From assembly GCF_010868145.1 (NCBI RefSeq), contig NZ_JAAGUY010000002.1, positions 328,245-392,244 on the forward strand: 64,000 nt of DNA, read 5' to 3'. The notes beneath the pieces are model-generated. The model did no database searches, was not told the origin of the DNA, and worked only from the letters and a program-made list of their open reading frames with translations. This DNA comes from Nocardia cyriacigeorgica (lineage in GTDB: Bacteria > Actinomycetota > Actinomycetes > Mycobacteriales > Mycobacteriaceae). Positions 28,126 to 37,341 of this stretch are shown one piece after another (the stretch's first letter is position 1; each line of letters starts with the position of its first letter). Both the position numbers and the translations under genes were made by a program.

Positions 28126-28877
28126 GCACCACACCCAAGCCCCATTCGATGGTGATGCTGCGCCGCAACTTCACCCACATCGCCCGCAACCCGGTCTCGG
28201 TGTTCAATGCGGTCCTGATGCCGATCATCATCATGCTGATGTTCGTCTACATGTTCGGCGACGCTTTCGACGTCGGTGTCGACTACATCGACTACGCGAC
28301 ACCGGGGTTGATCCTGCTGGCCGTCTGCTACGGCCTCGGCGCCACGGCGACGGCGGTGAATTCCGACATGATGAACGGCATCATCAGCCGTTTCAAGGTT
28401 ATGGACGTCTCGCGGGGCGCGGTGCTCACCGGCCATGTCATTGCCACCGTGCTGACCAATCTGATCGCTATTGCGGCTCTCATCGGGGTGGCGTTCCTGC
28501 TGGGGTTCAGCCCGTCGGCGAGCTTCGTCGAATGGCTCGGTGTGGTCGGCATGGTCGTATTGCTCGGATTCGCGGCCGCCTGGCTCACGATTGCGTTGGG
28601 ACTGGCGGCGAAGTCGCCGGAAACCGCGGGGCTGGCGTCCGTGCCGTTGGTCATGCTTCCGTTCTTCAGCAGCGCGATCGTGCCCGCGGACAAGATGGGC
28701 CCCGGCCTGCGGCAGTTCGCGGAGTACCAGCCGTTCACGCCGATCATCGAAACCCTGCGCGGATTGCTCGGCGGCGCACCGGATGCCGGCGATGCGATCC
28801 TCGCCGTCGCCTGGTGCATCGGGATCGGTGTCGTCGGGTACCTGTGGGCGCGTTCGACGTTCAGCAAGCGAGCGTGA
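28122..28877 (+). CDS. drrB: DrrB-type ABC-2 transporter permease
   Basis: A 251-aa integral membrane protein with six predicted helices, the ABC-2 permease partner of the ATPase. NPVSVFNAVLMPIIIMLMF near the start and PLVMLPFFSSAIVPADKMGP before the last segments are the family pattern. Its ATG overlaps the drrA stop (ATGA). The 3' end overlaps the convergent regulator gene by 17 bp. Confidence 0.93.
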   Translation: MSTTPKPHSMVMLRRNFTHIARNPVSVFNAVLMPIIIMLMFVYMFGDAFDVGVDYIDYATPGLILLAVCYGLGATATAVNSDMMNGIISRFKVMDVSRGAVLTGHVIATVLTNLIAIAALIGVAFLLGFSPSASFVEWLGVVGMVVLLGFAAAWLTIALGLAAKSPETAGLASVPLVMLPFFSSAIVPADKMGPGLRQFAEYQPFTPIIETLRGLLGGAPDAGDAILAVAWCIGIGVVGYLWARSTFSKRA

Positions 28878-31800
28878 TCGCGACCAATTCCTGCCAGTTC
28901 GTGCGCGAACCCTCGTCAGTCGCCTCGGTGAACCCCGTGTCACCGAGGCGACTTCGTGCGGTCTGCTTGATCCTGGCAACGTCCGGGTGCGAACGATCGG
29001 GCATACCGCGGACGCCGATGCTCGCCCCGAGCAGCCGCGCTGCCTGCTCATCCTGTTCGTTGCGCAGCGCCAGATCCGCGATCCCGATGAGTACTCCGGC
29101 GATCAGGGGAGCATGGCCTGCCTCCGACGCCGCTCGGAAGGCTGCGATGCGGTGCTCGCGGGCTTGGTCGACATCGTCGGCGAGGTAGCCGAGCAGGTCC
29201 TGGACGACCGCGCGGATGATCGGCCGCTCGGCGTCATCGCCGAGCATGGCCGTGGCCACCTCGAGGTGTCGATGTGCCTGCTCGGCATTGCCACTCCAGC
29301 GCGCGAGCTCGGCCTTCGACAGCGCAAGCTCGGCCAGCACGGTCGGCCAGGCGACACGATCCGCGGACCGCTGGGCCTCGGCTATCGCAGCGGCGCTCGA
29401 CTCCTCGTCACCCAGTAGCCAGTACAACTGAGCCTGCCGTGACCGCATGACCGCGACATCCTCGATGGCACCGACTTCGGTGACGACGGCGATCGCCTGC
29501 TCGTAGTGCTCGCACGCGGCGGCGAACTCGCCGCGCACCGTGATGCGATTCGCCAGCTCGGCCAGCGCGAACGACATCCCCCACCGGTCACCGATCGCAC
29601 GAAACTCGGTGAGCGCCTGCTCGAGATAGGTGTCGGCATCGCGGTCGGCGTGGCCGAGTTCGATCCGCAACTTGCCCAGTTGTAGCCGGGCGAGAGCGCG
29701 AACCCAGGGGTCGTCGTCGGCCAGCAGTGGTTCCCATGCGGGCAAGAATTCCTCCGGCCCGTGCAGCATGCGTTCCAGTGGGGCGGTGAACCGCAGCGCC
29801 GGGTGACCACCGTGAACATTCCGGCTGAACTCGTTGGCTTTGCGGATCCACTCCGCCGCCCGGTACTGGTCACCCTCTCGTCCGGCGGACACGAACTGGA
29901 CGGCCAATGCGTACACCACGGCGCGGATCTCGTCGGACACGTCGCTGGGCAGGGCGGTCGCCGCGATGATCAGCTCGTGGCCCTCGGCCTTGTGCCCGCC
30001 GAGCCACCAGTACCAGCCCGCGGCGGCGGCGAGCCGCATGGCACCGTCCGCCTCGCCTGCCGCGAGCGCCCCACGCATCGCGGCAGCGATGTTGTCGTGC
30101 TCGGCCTCGAGCGTGGCAAGCCATTCCAGCTGCTCGGCGCGTCGCAGATGCGGTTCCGCGAGGTCGGCGAGGTCGGTGAAATACGCGAGGTGCGCCCGCC
30201 GTGCCGACTCCGATTCGTCCGCCTCCGCGAGACGCTGCTCCGCGTACTCCTTGATCGTGCCGAGCATCCGGTAGCGCGGGATCCGGTCACCCTCGGTGAC
30301 CACCAGCGATTTCTCGGTGAGCGCGGTCAGCAGCTCGAGGACCTCGCCCGGCTCGACCGCCGCGTCCTGCCCGCGTCCCGGGTACGCGCAGACTCGCTCG
30401 GCCGCTTCCAGAGTCGCCCCGCCGGAGAACACCGAAAGCCTGCGCAGGACCACCCGTTCGGGGTCGGTGAGCAACTCCCAGCTCCAGTCGATCACCGCCC
30501 GTAGAGTGCGGTGCCGTGGCAGCGCAGTGCGACTGCCGCCGGTCAGCAGGCGGAATCGGTCGTCGAGCCGATTGGCGAGCTGATCGAGGGACATGGTGCG
30601 CAACCTGGCCGCGGCTAGTTCGATGGCCAGCGGCATACCGTCCAGCGCCCGGCATACACGTGCCAACGTCGACAGGGTGTGCGCGTCGGTCTCGAGGTCC
30701 TTGCGCACCGCGCCGGCGCGGTCGCGTAGCAGCTGAACCGCCGGGGAGGATTCGATCTCGGCGGGTCCCGCGGTACCGTCCGGCAGGGCCAGCGGCACGA
30801 CCGGCCACAGCGCTTCCCCGGTGATACCGAGCGGTTCCCTGCTCGTCGCGAGGATCCGCAGCCGACGGCATTCGCCGAGCAGACGATGGGCGAATGCCGC
30901 CGCGGACTCGATCACATGCTCGCAGTTGTCCAGAATCAGCACCATCGCGCGCTCGCGGAGCGCGGCGATGACCCGTTCCGTCGGTTCAGCGTCCGGTGCC
31001 TCGCCCAGCAGGGCATCGCGCAATTTGAGTGCGGCGAGGGTTGCCTGCGCGATGTTGTTCCCGTCCGGTCCGTCGGGCCCATTCCGGGTGTCATCGTCGG
31101 CGCCGATGGGCGCGAGTTCGACCAGCCAGACCCCGTCGGGCAGATCGCCGAGCAACGTGCGCGCGGTTTCCGTGGCCAGTCGGGTCTTCCCCGAGCCGCC
31201 GGGACCGATCAGTGTGGTCAGCCGATGGTCGGCGGTGAGTTCGCGGACGGCGGCGATATCGGCGTCCTTGCCGACGTAGCTGGTCAGTTCGGCCCGCAGG
31301 TTGGTCTTACGGCTGTCTTCCTGCCGGCTCATCTCGCCGCGCAGCAGGGCGAGGTGCACGTCGGACAGCTCCGGTGACGGGTCGACGCCGAGCTCGTCGG
31401 CCAGGCTTTCCCTCGTGCGCTCGTACACCCGCAGTGCCTCGGTGTCGCGACCGGCCGCGGCCAGGGCACGCATCAATGCGGCGACCAGCCGTTCTCGCAC
31501 CGGGTGCGCGGCCACCAGGTCGGTCAGTTCGGTGATCAGCTCCGCACCGTGGCCGAGGTCGATCTCCGCGTCGAACCGATCCTCCATGGCGGTCAGGCGA
31601 AGCCCCTCCAGCCTGGTGACCACGGCGTCGAATGCGGCGCTCTCCTGTAATCCGATGTCCTGCATGGCCGCACCGCGCCACAAACCGAGGGCCTCGCGCC
31701 GCTGCGGCAGTCCTCGGGAATCCTCGTCGTCGCGGGCCTTGGCGAGGAGCCGTTCGAACCGGACGGCGTCGACGGCGTCGGGTTCAACTCGCAATCGGTA

Positions 31801-32055
31801 GCCGTCCGGCTGTCCCTCGATCGACCCTTCTGGCAGGACCTTGCGCAGCCGGGAAACCAAGCGTTGCAGGGCATTCGCCGCGTCTGCCGGGGGATTCTCG
31901 CCCCAGATCCAGTCGATGAGCGTCGCTTTGGGAACCGCGTGACCTGCGTTGAGTGCGAGGGCGATCAACAGCCCGCGCAACCGCGCACCAGGAACTTCGG
32001 CGAGGACGCCACCGTCCGTACGAACCTCGAACGGTCCGAGCATCCCGATCTGCAC
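28861..32055 (-). CDS. AfsR/SARP-type regulator: OmpR-HTH, BTAD, NB-ARC ATPase, TPR-like tail
   Basis: A transcription activator of about 1064 aa. Residues 1-90 are an OmpR-type winged helix (MLGPFEV, RLRGLLIALALNAGHAV, NALQRLVSRLRKVLP). The bacterial transcriptional activation domain follows to about 250 (RFERLLAKA...LADELGVDPSPEL). An NB-ARC-type ATPase has Walker A GPGGSGKTR near residue 283 and LILDNCEHV. The C-terminal 450 residues are helical TPR-like repeats. The GTG at 32055 gives the canonical start VQIGMLGPFEV; the longer frame has no family sequence. It should activate drrAB and the P450 unit on both sides, whose promoters carry matching SARP boxes. Confidence 0.92.
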   Translation of the reverse strand: MQIGMLGPFEVRTDGGVLAEVPGARLRGLLIALALNAGHAVPKATLIDWIWGENPPADAANALQRLVSRLRKVLPEGSIEGQPDGYRLRVEPDAVDAVRFERLLAKARDDEDSRGLPQRREALGLWRGAAMQDIGLQESAAFDAVVTRLEGLRLTAMEDRFDAEIDLGHGAELITELTDLVAAHPVRERLVAALMRALAAAGRDTEALRVYERTRESLADELGVDPSPELSDVHLALLRGEMSRQEDSRKTNLRAELTSYVGKDADIAAVRELTADHRLTTLIGPGGSGKTRLATETARTLLGDLPDGVWLVELAPIGADDDTRNGPDGPDGNNIAQATLAALKLRDALLGEAPDAEPTERVIAALRERAMVLILDNCEHVIESAAAFAHRLLGECRRLRILATSREPLGITGEALWPVVPLALPDGTAGPAEIESSPAVQLLRDRAGAVRKDLETDAHTLSTLARVCRALDGMPLAIELAAARLRTMSLDQLANRLDDRFRLLTGGSRTALPRHRTLRAVIDWSWELLTDPERVVLRRLSVFSGGATLEAAERVCAYPGRGQDAAVEPGEVLELLTALTEKSLVVTEGDRIPRYRMLGTIKEYAEQRLAEADESESARRAHLAYFTDLADLAEPHLRRAEQLEWLATLEAEHDNIAAAMRGALAAGEADGAMRLAAAAGWYWWLGGHKAEGHELIIAATALPSDVSDEIRAVVYALAVQFVSAGREGDQYRAAEWIRKANEFSRNVHGGHPALRFTAPLERMLHGPEEFLPAWEPLLADDDPWVRALARLQLGKLRIELGHADRDADTYLEQALTEFRAIGDRWGMSFALAELANRITVRGEFAAACEHYEQAIAVVTEVGAIEDVAVMRSRQAQLYWLLGDEESSAAAIAEAQRSADRVAWPTVLAELALSKAELARWSGNAEQAHRHLEVATAMLGDDAERPIIRAVVQDLLGYLADDVDQAREHRIAAFRAASEAGHAPLIAGVLIGIADLALRNEQDEQAARLLGASIGVRGMPDRSHPDVARIKQTARSRLGDTGFTEATDEGSRTNWQELVAITLAC
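28919..28952. terminator. Terminator for drrAB inside the 3' end of the regulator gene
   Basis: GTCGCCTCGGTG / CACCGAGGCGAC form a perfect 12-bp stem with a 10-base loop, 42 bp past the drrB stop. It lies within the last codons of the convergent regulator gene, so those codons are shaped by two functions. Confidence 0.6.
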
Positions 32056-32162
32056 CCGGCCGATCTTGCCATGGGCGACCGATCGGTTGCGACCGTTGAC
32101 GCAGCGCAGAAGGTCGGTCGGGCCGTCGTAGCACCGGCCGTCCAGTCGCCGGGGTCGGTCGG

Positions 32163-32191
32163 TGTCAGAGCCGTGACAGGGGTGTGACAGC
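32163..32191 (+). promoter_or_regulatory. SARP-type box before the P450 gene
   Basis: TGTCAGA at 32163, TGACAGG at 32174 and TGACAGC at 32185, again exactly 11 bp apart. GACTGT about 9 bp further on could be the minus-10. The box lies between the divergent regulator start (32055) and the P450 start (32241) and matches the box at 27133. Confidence 0.7.
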
Positions 32192-32240
32192 GCAGTCGGC
32201 GACTGTGGCAACCAACGAACAGCCACGGAAAGGAAGTCGG

Positions 32241-33482
32241 ATGACTCGAACGGTCCCCGTCCCGTACGGCCTCCCCACAGAGCGCGATGCGACCCCCTTC
32301 GACCCGCCCAGCCAGATCACCCGGCTGCGCGATGCGCACCCGGTGAGCCCCATCGTCTTCCCCGACGGTCATGAGGGCTGGATCGTCACCGGCTACGAGG
32401 CGGTCCGCAAGCTCATGTCCGACACCCGGTTCAGTTCCCGCCAGGACATCGGCATCCTGCACACCCTGGAGGACATCCCCGATATGCCGGCGCCTACCGA
32501 GCCGTCGCCGCAGATTCCGGGCATGTTCATCGCCATGGATCCGCCGGATCACACTCGGCTGCGGCGCATGCTCACCGGCACGTTCACGGTCAGACGGATG
32601 AAGCAGCTGGAAGAACACATAATCGAGGTCGTCGAGCGGCAGTTGGACGAGATGGCGCGTCTGACCCCACCGGTCGACCTGGTCGAGCAGTTCGCGCTGC
32701 CGGTGCCCTCGCTGGTGATCTGCGAACTGCTCGGTGTTCCCTATGCGGACCGGGAGACCTTCCAGGTCAACTCCGCCAAGTTCTTGGTCACAGGTCAGCC
32801 GCTCGGCGAGAAGATGGCCGCCTACGGCGCGATGATGACCTATCTCGCCGAACTGGTCACCCGAAAACGCGCCGAACCCGGCGACGACATCCTGTCCGAC
32901 CTGGCGCGCGATGACGATCTCGGCATCGACGAGCTGACCGGCATCGCCTTCCTGCTGCTGCTCGCGGGCCACGAGACCACCGCAAACATGTTGGCGCTCG
33001 GTACCTTCGCGCTCCTGGAGCATCCCGATCAGCTGGCCGAATTGCACGCTGACCCGGAATTGATGCCCGGTGCCGTGGAAGAACTCCTGCGCTACCTCTC
33101 GGTGGCCGACATCTTCTACCGCTACGCCACCGAGGACATCGAACTCGGCGGCGAAATGATCGGGAAGGGCTCGACCGTCGTCGTCTCGCTGCTTGCCGCC
33201 AACCATGACCCACAGCGTTTCGACAACCCGGACACCCTGGACATCCACCGCGCGACCGGTGGTCGCGTGGCCTTCGGGCACGGCATCCACACCTGTCTCG
33301 GCCAGCAACTGGCCCGCATCGAGATGCGCGCGGGTTTCGCCGGACTGCTGCGCCGCTTCCCGAGTCTCGAGCTGGCCGTTCCCGCCGGCGAGGTGAGGCT
33401 CAGGACCGACATGAATATCTACGGCGTCCATGAACTGCCGGTCATGTGGACCGATCCGGCCGATGGTCAGGGAGGCAGATGA
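32241..33482 (+). CDS. Cytochrome P450 (CYP105/107-like bacterial class)
   Basis: A 413-aa soluble monooxygenase. The heme-binding motif FGHGIHTCLG has the Cys ligand at residue 352. The I-helix oxygen-binding motif is LLAGHETTANM, and the K-helix ExxR is in VEELLRYL. The ATG at 32241 follows AAGGAAG with 4-base spacing. It needs ferredoxin partners, none of which is in this window. With the SARP regulator and DrrAB it could belong to a drug-modification or specialised-metabolite unit. Confidence 0.95.
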   Translation: MTRTVPVPYGLPTERDATPFDPPSQITRLRDAHPVSPIVFPDGHEGWIVTGYEAVRKLMSDTRFSSRQDIGILHTLEDIPDMPAPTEPSPQIPGMFIAMDPPDHTRLRRMLTGTFTVRRMKQLEEHIIEVVERQLDEMARLTPPVDLVEQFALPVPSLVICELLGVPYADRETFQVNSAKFLVTGQPLGEKMAAYGAMMTYLAELVTRKRAEPGDDILSDLARDDDLGIDELTGIAFLLLLAGHETTANMLALGTFALLEHPDQLAELHADPELMPGAVEELLRYLSVADIFYRYATEDIELGGEMIGKGSTVVVSLLAANHDPQRFDNPDTLDIHRATGGRVAFGHGIHTCLGQQLARIEMRAGFAGLLRRFPSLELAVPAGEVRLRTDMNIYGVHELPVMWTDPADGQGGR

Positions 33483-33531
33483 AAGTCCCTGCTCACGAGC
33501 CCGCACATCCAGCACTGAATGGAGTACAGCC

Positions 33532-34161
33532 ATGCCCACGTTCCAGACCCCGGATGCCATCACCGTCACCATCGACGTGCCCAGCGCTGACGTCAGGGTT
33601 ATCGCCTCCGATCGGACCGACACCGTCGTCGAGGTCCGGCCGGCCGACGCAACCAAGAAGAACGACGTCCGCGCCGCCGAGCAGACCCAGATCGACTACG
33701 CCGCAGGCAACTTGACGGTGCACACGGTGAAGGGGCGGCGGGAGTACACACCCTTCGGCGGCAACGCGTCGATCGAAGTGACCATCGAGGTGCCTACCGG
33801 CTCCCAGCTGAAAGCCACAGCGGCCCTTGGTCGATTGGTGGGTTCCGGTGAACTCGGCCAGTGCGACCTGGAGATCGCCGCCGGCGACATCATCGTCGAA
33901 CGCCCGCTCGAATCGGTGACCGCGAAGACCGCCAAGGGCGATATCCGGATCGGCGAAGCCTCGCGCGGCGAGCTGCGGCTGGAGACGTCCATGGGCGAGC
34001 TCGAGGTGGGCATCCGCCCTGGCAGCGCGGCACGGCTGGAAACCGACGCGAAGTACGGCAGTGTGCAGAACGCGCTGGAACCGGTCGATGGCGCCAAGGG
34101 CACCGTGCACGTCTACGCGCGGAACTCCTACGGCAACATCATCATCGGCCACGCTGCCTGA
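33532..34161 (+). CDS. DUF4097-family beta-helix protein (putative adhesin type)
   Basis: A 209-aa protein of the DUF4097 group, made of short repeating beta strands (VTIDVPSADVRVIAS, IEVTIEVPTGSQLKA, AKTAKGDIRIGEASRG, LETSMGELEV). No signal peptide or membrane segment is seen, so a cell-surface role is doubtful. It lies 49 bp after the P450 with GGAG before the ATG and is probably on the same transcript. Similar pairs with DrrAB or P450 genes are common in actinobacteria; function unknown. Confidence 0.85.
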   Translation: MPTFQTPDAITVTIDVPSADVRVIASDRTDTVVEVRPADATKKNDVRAAEQTQIDYAAGNLTVHTVKGRREYTPFGGNASIEVTIEVPTGSQLKATAALGRLVGSGELGQCDLEIAAGDIIVERPLESVTAKTAKGDIRIGEASRGELRLETSMGELEVGIRPGSAARLETDAKYGSVQNALEPVDGAKGTVHVYARNSYGNIIIGHAA

Positions 34162-34197
34162 CCGCGGCGGGTGATCCGGTCGGTCGAGGTCGTCCCG

Positions 34198-34806
34198 CTA
34201 GTGGGAGTGCCCGACTGCGGGCCGTCGGCTGAATTCGCGCACGACGGCGCCGGATGCCGTCGCGACGACATCGTCGACCCACTCCGGAATCGGGGCGGCG
34301 CGCGCGATGAAATCTCGAACCAGGCCGTAGGGGATGGCCTTGACCGCGGCGCCCGCGATGGCCATTCCCTGCTCATCGGCGGTGCCGAATTGCACGGCAA
34401 CGGCGTCGCTCAGTGCGGCATTCATCTCGTCGTTGACGTTGGCGATCGCGGCCCGTAGGTCGTCGGGGCCGGTGTCGAGCAGCTCGTCGCGGTGGTACAT
34501 CTTCATCGCCCGCGCCTCGGCCGGATGGGCGCGGCAGTAGCGCGGTAGGTACGCCGCGGCGGTGAGCAATGGGTCGGGTCCGGTCAGCGCTTCGATGAGC
34601 CCCGCTTGGAAGCGGCGGATCGAGCGCAGCCACAGCCGCGCGAGCAGCTCCTCACGCGAGGCGAAGCGAACGTAGATCGAGCCGGTGTGGACGCCGGAGG
34701 CAGCGCTGATCGCGGCGATCCCCGGCCGGGTGACCGCCGGGTCGCTGAGTAGATCGCGGGCCGCGTCGAGGATCTGATCATCGGTGAACCGCCTGGGTCT
34801 TGCCAC
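34198..34806 (-). CDS. TetR-family transcriptional regulator
   Basis: A 202-aa repressor. The HTH spans about residues 8-52 (QILDAARDLLSDPAVTRPGIAAISAASGVHTGSIYVRFASREELL). The C-terminal ligand domain is helical. It is divergent from a small membrane protein gene, and the 30 bp between them carry an inverted repeat that it probably binds. Inducer unknown. Confidence 0.92.
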   Translation of the reverse strand: MARPRRFTDDQILDAARDLLSDPAVTRPGIAAISAASGVHTGSIYVRFASREELLARLWLRSIRRFQAGLIEALTGPDPLLTAAAYLPRYCRAHPAEARAMKMYHRDELLDTGPDDLRAAIANVNDEMNAALSDAVAVQFGTADEQGMAIAGAAVKAIPYGLVRDFIARAAPIPEWVDDVVATASGAVVREFSRRPAVGHSH

Positions 34807-34826
34807 CCGTACAGCCTAGGGCTTAG

Positions 34827-34847
34827 TTTTGGAATATGAATTCAAAA
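34827..34847. promoter_or_regulatory. Inverted repeat spanning the start codon of the membrane protein gene
   Basis: TTTTGGAAT-ATG-AATTCAAAA, with outer five bases of each arm perfect and 7 of 9 paired overall. The centre is the ATG at 34836. A TAGTTT element just upstream would place the transcript start at the ATG, so the mRNA may be leaderless and a bound TetR would cover the start. Confidence 0.45.
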
Positions 34848-35180
34848 ATACGTCCGGTAGTCGGCAGCATGCTCACGTTCATCGGTACGGCACACACCGC
34901 CATGGGCGCCGTCATGTGGGCCGCGAAAGACCAGGATGCGGAACTGTTGTTCTGGTACAACGCCTTCGGTATCGCAGCCATGGCCCTTGGCATCGCCGTT
35001 ATCGAGGTAGAGCGGGCCCGCGGTTACGTCACCGGCCCGATCCTCGCCGCCATGGTCTTCCTGGCCGGTTTCGGAATCGCTATCGAACCGCTGTCGGGCT
35101 TCCTCACGGTGCTCGTCCCTGTTGCCGTCGGCTTCCGAGGTTGGGTCCGCCGGCGGAACGCTCCGGTTGCCGTCGCTTAG
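34836..35180 (+). CDS. Small four-helix membrane protein (DUF6463-like)
   Basis: A 114-aa protein with four hydrophobic helices (about residues 8-27, 37-55, 66-84, 88-103) and a basic C-terminus. It resembles the DUF6463 group of small membrane proteins that often sit beside TetR regulators. Function unknown; being divergent from a TetR gene, it is probably induced by the same ligand. Confidence 0.75.
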   Translation: MNSKIRPVVGSMLTFIGTAHTAMGAVMWAAKDQDAELLFWYNAFGIAAMALGIAVIEVERARGYVTGPILAAMVFLAGFGIAIEPLSGFLTVLVPVAVGFRGWVRRRNAPVAVA

Positions 35181-35226
35181 TGCGAGGACATCCTCTTCTG
35201 CCGAGTGGTCACCGGCTGGGGCGCGC

Positions 35227-37140
35227 TTACATACGCCCGAGGAAGTCGAGGATCGCGGTGCCCGCGCCGCGCTGGGCCGCCGCCTGCCCGGAACCATTGC
35301 CGCCGAAGGCGATCCCGCTGGTCCATTGGGCGGCGACGGGGAAGATGCCGGGCCGGATGAGGTGGCCTGCGCCCGGGAATCGCAGGTGGGCGTCGCCGGC
35401 GTCGGATCGGCGGTCCAGCAGTGCGTCGGCCATGGTGCCCGACGGCCACACGGCGTCGTCGTCACCGGTCAGGCACAGGATCGGGTAGTCGATATGCTCG
35501 GATCGGATTTCGGTCTCGGGTGTCGCATGGTCGAGCCCTTCCTCGTAGGCCGGTCGTAACCGCAGCAGTATCGGCTGGTTGCGGGCAATGCTGCCGTGCG
35601 CCGACCAGGCGTTGCGAACCAGCTGTGGCATCAGTTCGCCGGATGGTAGTGCGCACCAGGGCAGGTCGGTGCCGTCCAGCGTCCACGAGGGCGTGCCGGG
35701 AATCTCACCGTCCGAACCGATGGCCTGCCAGGACACCGAACTCGGGCTCACCAGTATCAGGCCGGCCAAGGAAATTCGACTGTGCGCGGCCGTAGCGAGT
35801 AGACCCTCGGCGCCGCGGGAAACGCCCATCGCCACCGTCCGGCGCGCGTCGACTTCTTCCTGTCCAGCCAGCCATTTGACGCCGCGCACGAAACGTTGGA
35901 GCGGAATCTTGGCAATGTCGGCATTCTCGTCTACCCACGAGAATGCCAGCGCCGCATAACCATTCGCGGCGAGCATGGCGACAGTGGATCGCTGCGAATC
36001 GCATCCGCCCTCCGACCCGCCGAAACATGCGACGGCGGGCCTGCCGTTCGGCGGCGGCGCGCCTGCGGGCGATGCGTACACCGCGGGCCGTCCGTCGATC
36101 GACACCTCGGTGAGGTGCACGTCCGCAGCGCCCGCTACCCGCGCCACGGTGGTGCGAGAGCGTTCGGAACCGCACCGAACGTCCATCGTGACCTGCCAGC
36201 CGTGCGCGGGTGGTACGAAAAGTTCAGGGGCCCGGTCGGATTCGAAACGCATGGCCCATAGCGCGGCGTCGGCATCGGGTGCGCTCCAGTCGCCGGTCAC
36301 AGGTGCGGTGGTCACCGCGTGGACCACACCGTTGGCCGATGCGGTAAATGTCGCCGCGGATTCCCACTGGGCGCCGAAGAGATCGGTTCCGGACGCGCGC
36401 ACATCCACGCTCGCATTCGGCGGGCAGCCACGCACGCCCCAGGCGAAAGGTTCGTCATGCCGGGAAACCTCGGGCGCGGTGAGGACGAGCGAAGCGCTGC
36501 GGATCGACGGTGGCGGGGCAGTCTGCGCGACGGGCGCACGCCGATCCTCGGTATGTGCGGCGACCAGCTCCGATCGCCGGGCAAACCAGGTCGGAAACAG
36601 CGCCGAGACCACTCCCGCCGCGCCCATCGCGGTGTACGGGACGACCCAGTAGCAGAGCACCGACAGTGTGTGTCCGGTGTCGCGGATGGTCGCGTCACCG
36701 TCGACCAGCGGCGGTATCAGCGCGGACACTGTCATCACACCGAATACCGCGATCCACATCCATGTCATCGCGACCGTGATCACCCGGAAACCGTCGGTGA
36801 CCGCGGTCTGCGGATCGACCGATTCGGCGGCGTACTCCTCGACGAAGGGCCTGCCGATCAGTACTCCGATGAGCGCGATCAGGAGCAGCGCCAGGCTGGT
36901 GACCGGCTGTAGCCAGCGCTCGAGCACCTGATCATCGACAGTGATCGCGGCGATGAGCAGCAGCGCGAACACGACGGCGGTGCCGATCTCGAGTGAATGC
37001 CACGACCGTCTGCGCAGTCGCAGCACGAGTGGGCCAGCGACCGCCAGTGCGAGGGCGATTCCGACCGCGGCCACGAACCCGGTGTTTCCGACCAGGATCC
37101 AGTAGACGATCCACGGGGCGAAACCGATCAGGAAGCCCAC
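35227..37140 (-). CDS. Membrane-anchored BAAT-type acyl-CoA thioesterase/acyltransferase (fusion)
   Basis: A 637-aa protein with two parts. Residues 1-205 hold five to six transmembrane helices. Residues about 215-340 resemble the beta-sandwich N-terminal domain of bile-acid-CoA:amino acid N-acyltransferase/acyl-CoA thioesterases. The last 290 residues form an alpha/beta hydrolase of BAAT_C type, with nucleophile Ser441 in GVSRG, Asp in LTGDDDAVW and His in PGAGHLI. Soluble members cleave or transfer acyl-CoA; the membrane half is unusual and would place the site at the membrane. The start is a GTG without a clear ribosome binding site. Confidence 0.8.
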   Translation of the reverse strand: MGFLIGFAPWIVYWILVGNTGFVAAVGIALALAVAGPLVLRLRRRSWHSLEIGTAVVFALLLIAAITVDDQVLERWLQPVTSLALLLIALIGVLIGRPFVEEYAAESVDPQTAVTDGFRVITVAMTWMWIAVFGVMTVSALIPPLVDGDATIRDTGHTLSVLCYWVVPYTAMGAAGVVSALFPTWFARRSELVAAHTEDRRAPVAQTAPPPSIRSASLVLTAPEVSRHDEPFAWGVRGCPPNASVDVRASGTDLFGAQWESAATFTASANGVVHAVTTAPVTGDWSAPDADAALWAMRFESDRAPELFVPPAHGWQVTMDVRCGSERSRTTVARVAGAADVHLTEVSIDGRPAVYASPAGAPPPNGRPAVACFGGSEGGCDSQRSTVAMLAANGYAALAFSWVDENADIAKIPLQRFVRGVKWLAGQEEVDARRTVAMGVSRGAEGLLATAAHSRISLAGLILVSPSSVSWQAIGSDGEIPGTPSWTLDGTDLPWCALPSGELMPQLVRNAWSAHGSIARNQPILLRLRPAYEEGLDHATPETEIRSEHIDYPILCLTGDDDAVWPSGTMADALLDRRSDAGDAHLRFPGAGHLIRPGIFPVAAQWTSGIAFGGNGSGQAAAQRGAGTAILDFLGRM

Positions 37141-37341
37141 CTGCGGATTTTATCGCCGATGAACCGCCTGCGGAGTGCGATCGCAGGGTGTCGTACGGCG
37201 CTCCCAGCGCATTCACCACAGGAACCTCAGGCACACACCCAGTAACACTCTTCTCCCCTGCCACGACCTCATACGTGACACATGGCCCGTCGGGGGGCCT
37301 GTCCTTCCACTTGTCGGTTACAGGAATATGGGGATCTGGAC

